A stretch of 7,651 nt of DNA, from contig NIUZ01000177.1 in assembly GCA_002254285.1 (NCBI GenBank), positions 1-7,651 of the forward strand. Reading direction: 5' to 3'. The position numbers and the translations under genes are program-made. Source of the DNA: Bacteroidetes bacterium 4572_112. GTDB taxonomy: Bacteria; Bacteroidota; Bacteroidia; Bacteroidales; UBA1556. Positions 6,166 through 7,651 of this stretch are shown piece by piece (the stretch's first letter is position 1; every line of letters starts with the position of its first letter). A model generated the notes under the pieces. The model was not told the DNA's origin and made no database searches. It saw only the letters and a list, made by a program, of their open reading frames with translations.

Positions 6166-6930
6166 ATGAAAATTATAGCAAGAATACTACATTGGATTCT
6201 AACTCGCAGATACAGTATTGAGATTAAGGGAGAAGAAATACTTAAAGAAAAAGGCCCGAAAATATACTTACCTAACCATCAAGCAGAGGTAGACCCAATA
6301 GTTTTATTATCGGTGATACAGATGTATCATAAGGCGGCGCCAATGATTAGTGCAATGTATTATAATGTTCCTGTCTTTAAACAGTTTCTTGATCTTATGG
6401 GCTCGGTACCAGTATCGGATTTGGATAGGGGTGTACGCGATCCAAATGTGATGAAAACCATTAGCGATGCTGCAAATACTGCATTTGCCAAAGGAAATAG
6501 CATACTATTATATCCTTCAGGACACCTTTGCAACCAAGGCTATGAAGATATAGGTAATAAACAAGGTGCTTATAATATTGTAAAATCATCACCTGATAAT
6601 TTGAAGATTATTGGTGTTAGAATGGCTGGTTTTTGGGGTAGTAAATGGTCTAGAGCTTGGTCAGGAGTTTCTCCAGATTTCACAAAACTATTTTTAGAAA
6701 GTATGTTTTGGTGGTTCTCTAATCTTATATTTTTTATCCCTAAGCGCAAGGTTGTATTTGAGTTTTTTGATATTACCGAGGATGCTAAGGATAAAGCTAA
6801 GAACCTAAAAAGACGAGATTTATCGATACATTTACTAAGCATAAAGATGAATATTTTGCTTGGGATGATGTATCGGGTACAAGTACTAGGGGTGGATTTA
6901 TGCTTAAGGCAGCAGTGGTTTCACAATTGA
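6166..6930 (+). CDS. PlsC-type lysophospholipid acyltransferase domain, first part of a frameshifted bifunctional gene
   Basis: The N-terminal domain is a 1-acyl-glycerophosphate/lysophospholipid acyltransferase, attaching an acyl chain to a lysophospholipid at the inner membrane. It has the catalytic H(x4)D motif in NHQAEVDP (H38, D43) and a YPSGH motif at 116-120 in place of the usual FPEGT. The block QGYEDIGNKQGAY at 123-135, the WGSKWSRAW motif near 157-165 and the hydrophobic IFFIPKRK stretch near 188-195 are typical of Bacteroidota PlsC domains fused to an AMP-binding domain, as I recall them. Family-like sequence ends near residue 215 (position about 6810). The last 40 or so residues to TGA at 6928 read as out-of-frame sequence, while the fused partner continues in the -1 frame. 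ATG 6166 follows a strong promoter element. Confidence 0.82.
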   Translation: MKIIARILHWILTRRYSIEIKGEEILKEKGPKIYLPNHQAEVDPIVLLSVIQMYHKAAPMISAMYYNVPVFKQFLDLMGSVPVSDLDRGVRDPNVMKTISDAANTAFAKGNSILLYPSGHLCNQGYEDIGNKQGAYNIVKSSPDNLKIIGVRMAGFWGSKWSRAWSGVSPDFTKLFLESMFWWFSNLIFFIPKRKVVFEFFDITEDAKDKAKNLKRRDLSIHLLSIKMNILLGMMYRVQVLGVDLCLRQQWFHN

Positions 6931-7651
6931 TAAAATCGCGTACTGATCACAATTATGTGGGTATAATGTTGCCCGCATTACAAAGTACAACTTTGCTAGT
7001 AATAGCAACTTATATGGCAGGCAAAGTGCCAGTTATGTTAAATTGGACAGTGGGGCATAAGGTGCTTTCGTACTGTGCTGATATTACAGATTTGGATTTG
7101 ATAATAACGGCTACTAGTTTTTATGATAAAGTAAAAGAGCAGATTCCTGAAGATGTAGAAAAACGATTGATGTTTCTTGATAAAGAGGTAGCTAATATAT
7201 CATTGGCAATGAAGCTTAAAGGGCTTATGCAATCGAAGTTTCCAAAACAATTAATCAATACCAAGCTAGACGATAAGGCTGTAGTGTTATTTACCTCTGG
7301 TAGCGAAACTCTTCCTAAGGCGGTACCTTTAACTCATCAAAACGTTGTTCACGATCTTTGGGGAGCATTGCAATTATTTGAAATCAGAGTTCAGGATATA
7401 TTCCTTAGCTTTTTGCCTCCTTTCCATAGTTTTGGCTTTACAGTATTATCAATTCTGCCTTTAATTACAGGGGTAAAAGTTGCTTATACGCCTAATCCGA
7501 CCAACCTTCGTGAGGTAATAGATGTGCTTAAACATAATAAAGCCACAAATATGATGGCTACTCCAACTTTATTAAAAATGCTAATGGCTAAGGCTAGTAG
7601 CGAGGAATTTGAGTCATTACGCCTTGTAATTAGTGGTGCCGAGAGTTTACA
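6801..7651 (+). CDS. AMP-binding acyl-ACP/acyl-CoA synthetase domain, second part of the frameshifted gene, runs off the window
   Basis: The frame is open after TAA at 6798 through the right edge. It encodes the N-terminal part of an adenylate-forming enzyme of the Aas/acyl-ACP synthetase type, which activates fatty acids with ATP. It begins with domain-like sequence FIDTFTKHKDEYFAWDDVSG (about 6822-6881). It then has GIMLPA near 6960-6977, the P-loop FTSGSETLPKAVPLTH within 7278-7337, LPPFHSFGF at 7413-7439, and reaches the GAESL motif at the edge. The only nearby ATG (6900) would drop the conserved FIDTF...WDD stretch, so a separate gene is unlikely. Reading one base back in the A5 run at 6807-6811 fuses this domain smoothly to the PlsC part as KNLKKTRFIDTF. 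An annotation may list it as starting at 6900. Confidence 0.82.

Noticed and set aside
6805..6813. Canonical X XXY YYZ slippery site at the PlsC/AMP-binding junction
   Set aside because: The frame (CTA AAA AGA) does not form a canonical heptamer, so programmed slippage is possible but not favoured over mutation or sequence error.

Overview
The window looks like ordinary chromosomal DNA from a member of the Bacteroidota. The DNA is AT-rich, several genes are preceded by the phylum's TAnnTTTG-type -7 promoter element with short A-rich leaders and no strong Shine-Dalgarno sequence, and the proteins read like Bacteroidota versions of their families. I would guess Bacteroidales or a relative, but the sequence does not settle the order. 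No RNA gene, CRISPR array, insertion sequence or phage gene was recognised.

Left arm, minus strand (1-2728). A GT-C/GT39-like polytopic glycosyltransferase runs off the left edge. Upstream of it on the minus strand are a small DUF2061 membrane protein and then a diacylglycerol-kinase-family lipid kinase that uses a TTG start. An AT-rich hairpin after the lipid kinase may be its terminator, and it overlaps a candidate promoter for the DUF2061 gene. Positions 2729-2901 form a divergent promoter region with a perfect TACTTTTG element on each strand.

Right arm, plus strand (2902-7651). First comes a SlyD-type FKBP prolyl isomerase with an acidic/aromatic tail. It is followed by a 37-kDa nucleoid-associated protein (NdpA/YejK family) gene that is broken: the N- and C-terminal parts lie in different frames and the family's middle segment is absent. 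Next is a compact cluster of a TerB-like protein, a TatD-family metal hydrolase and the tRNA t6A dehydratase TcdA, joined by two TAATG stop/start overlaps. After a promoter region containing a perfect 7-2-7 palindrome comes a PlsC-type acyltransferase, followed in the -1 frame by an AMP-binding acyl-ACP synthetase domain that runs off the right edge. These are very probably one bifunctional gene interrupted by a one-base frameshift in an A5 run.

Functionally the genes are mostly housekeeping: envelope and lipid metabolism (glycosyltransferase, lipid kinase, acyltransferase/acyl-ACP synthetase), protein folding, tRNA modification and nucleoid association. I see no convincing new defence or mobile system. 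The points most worth checking are the two broken reading frames and the palindrome in front of the acyltransferase gene. Apart from the short promoter regions, coding sequence is nearly continuous and no gene-free gap exceeds 300 bases.
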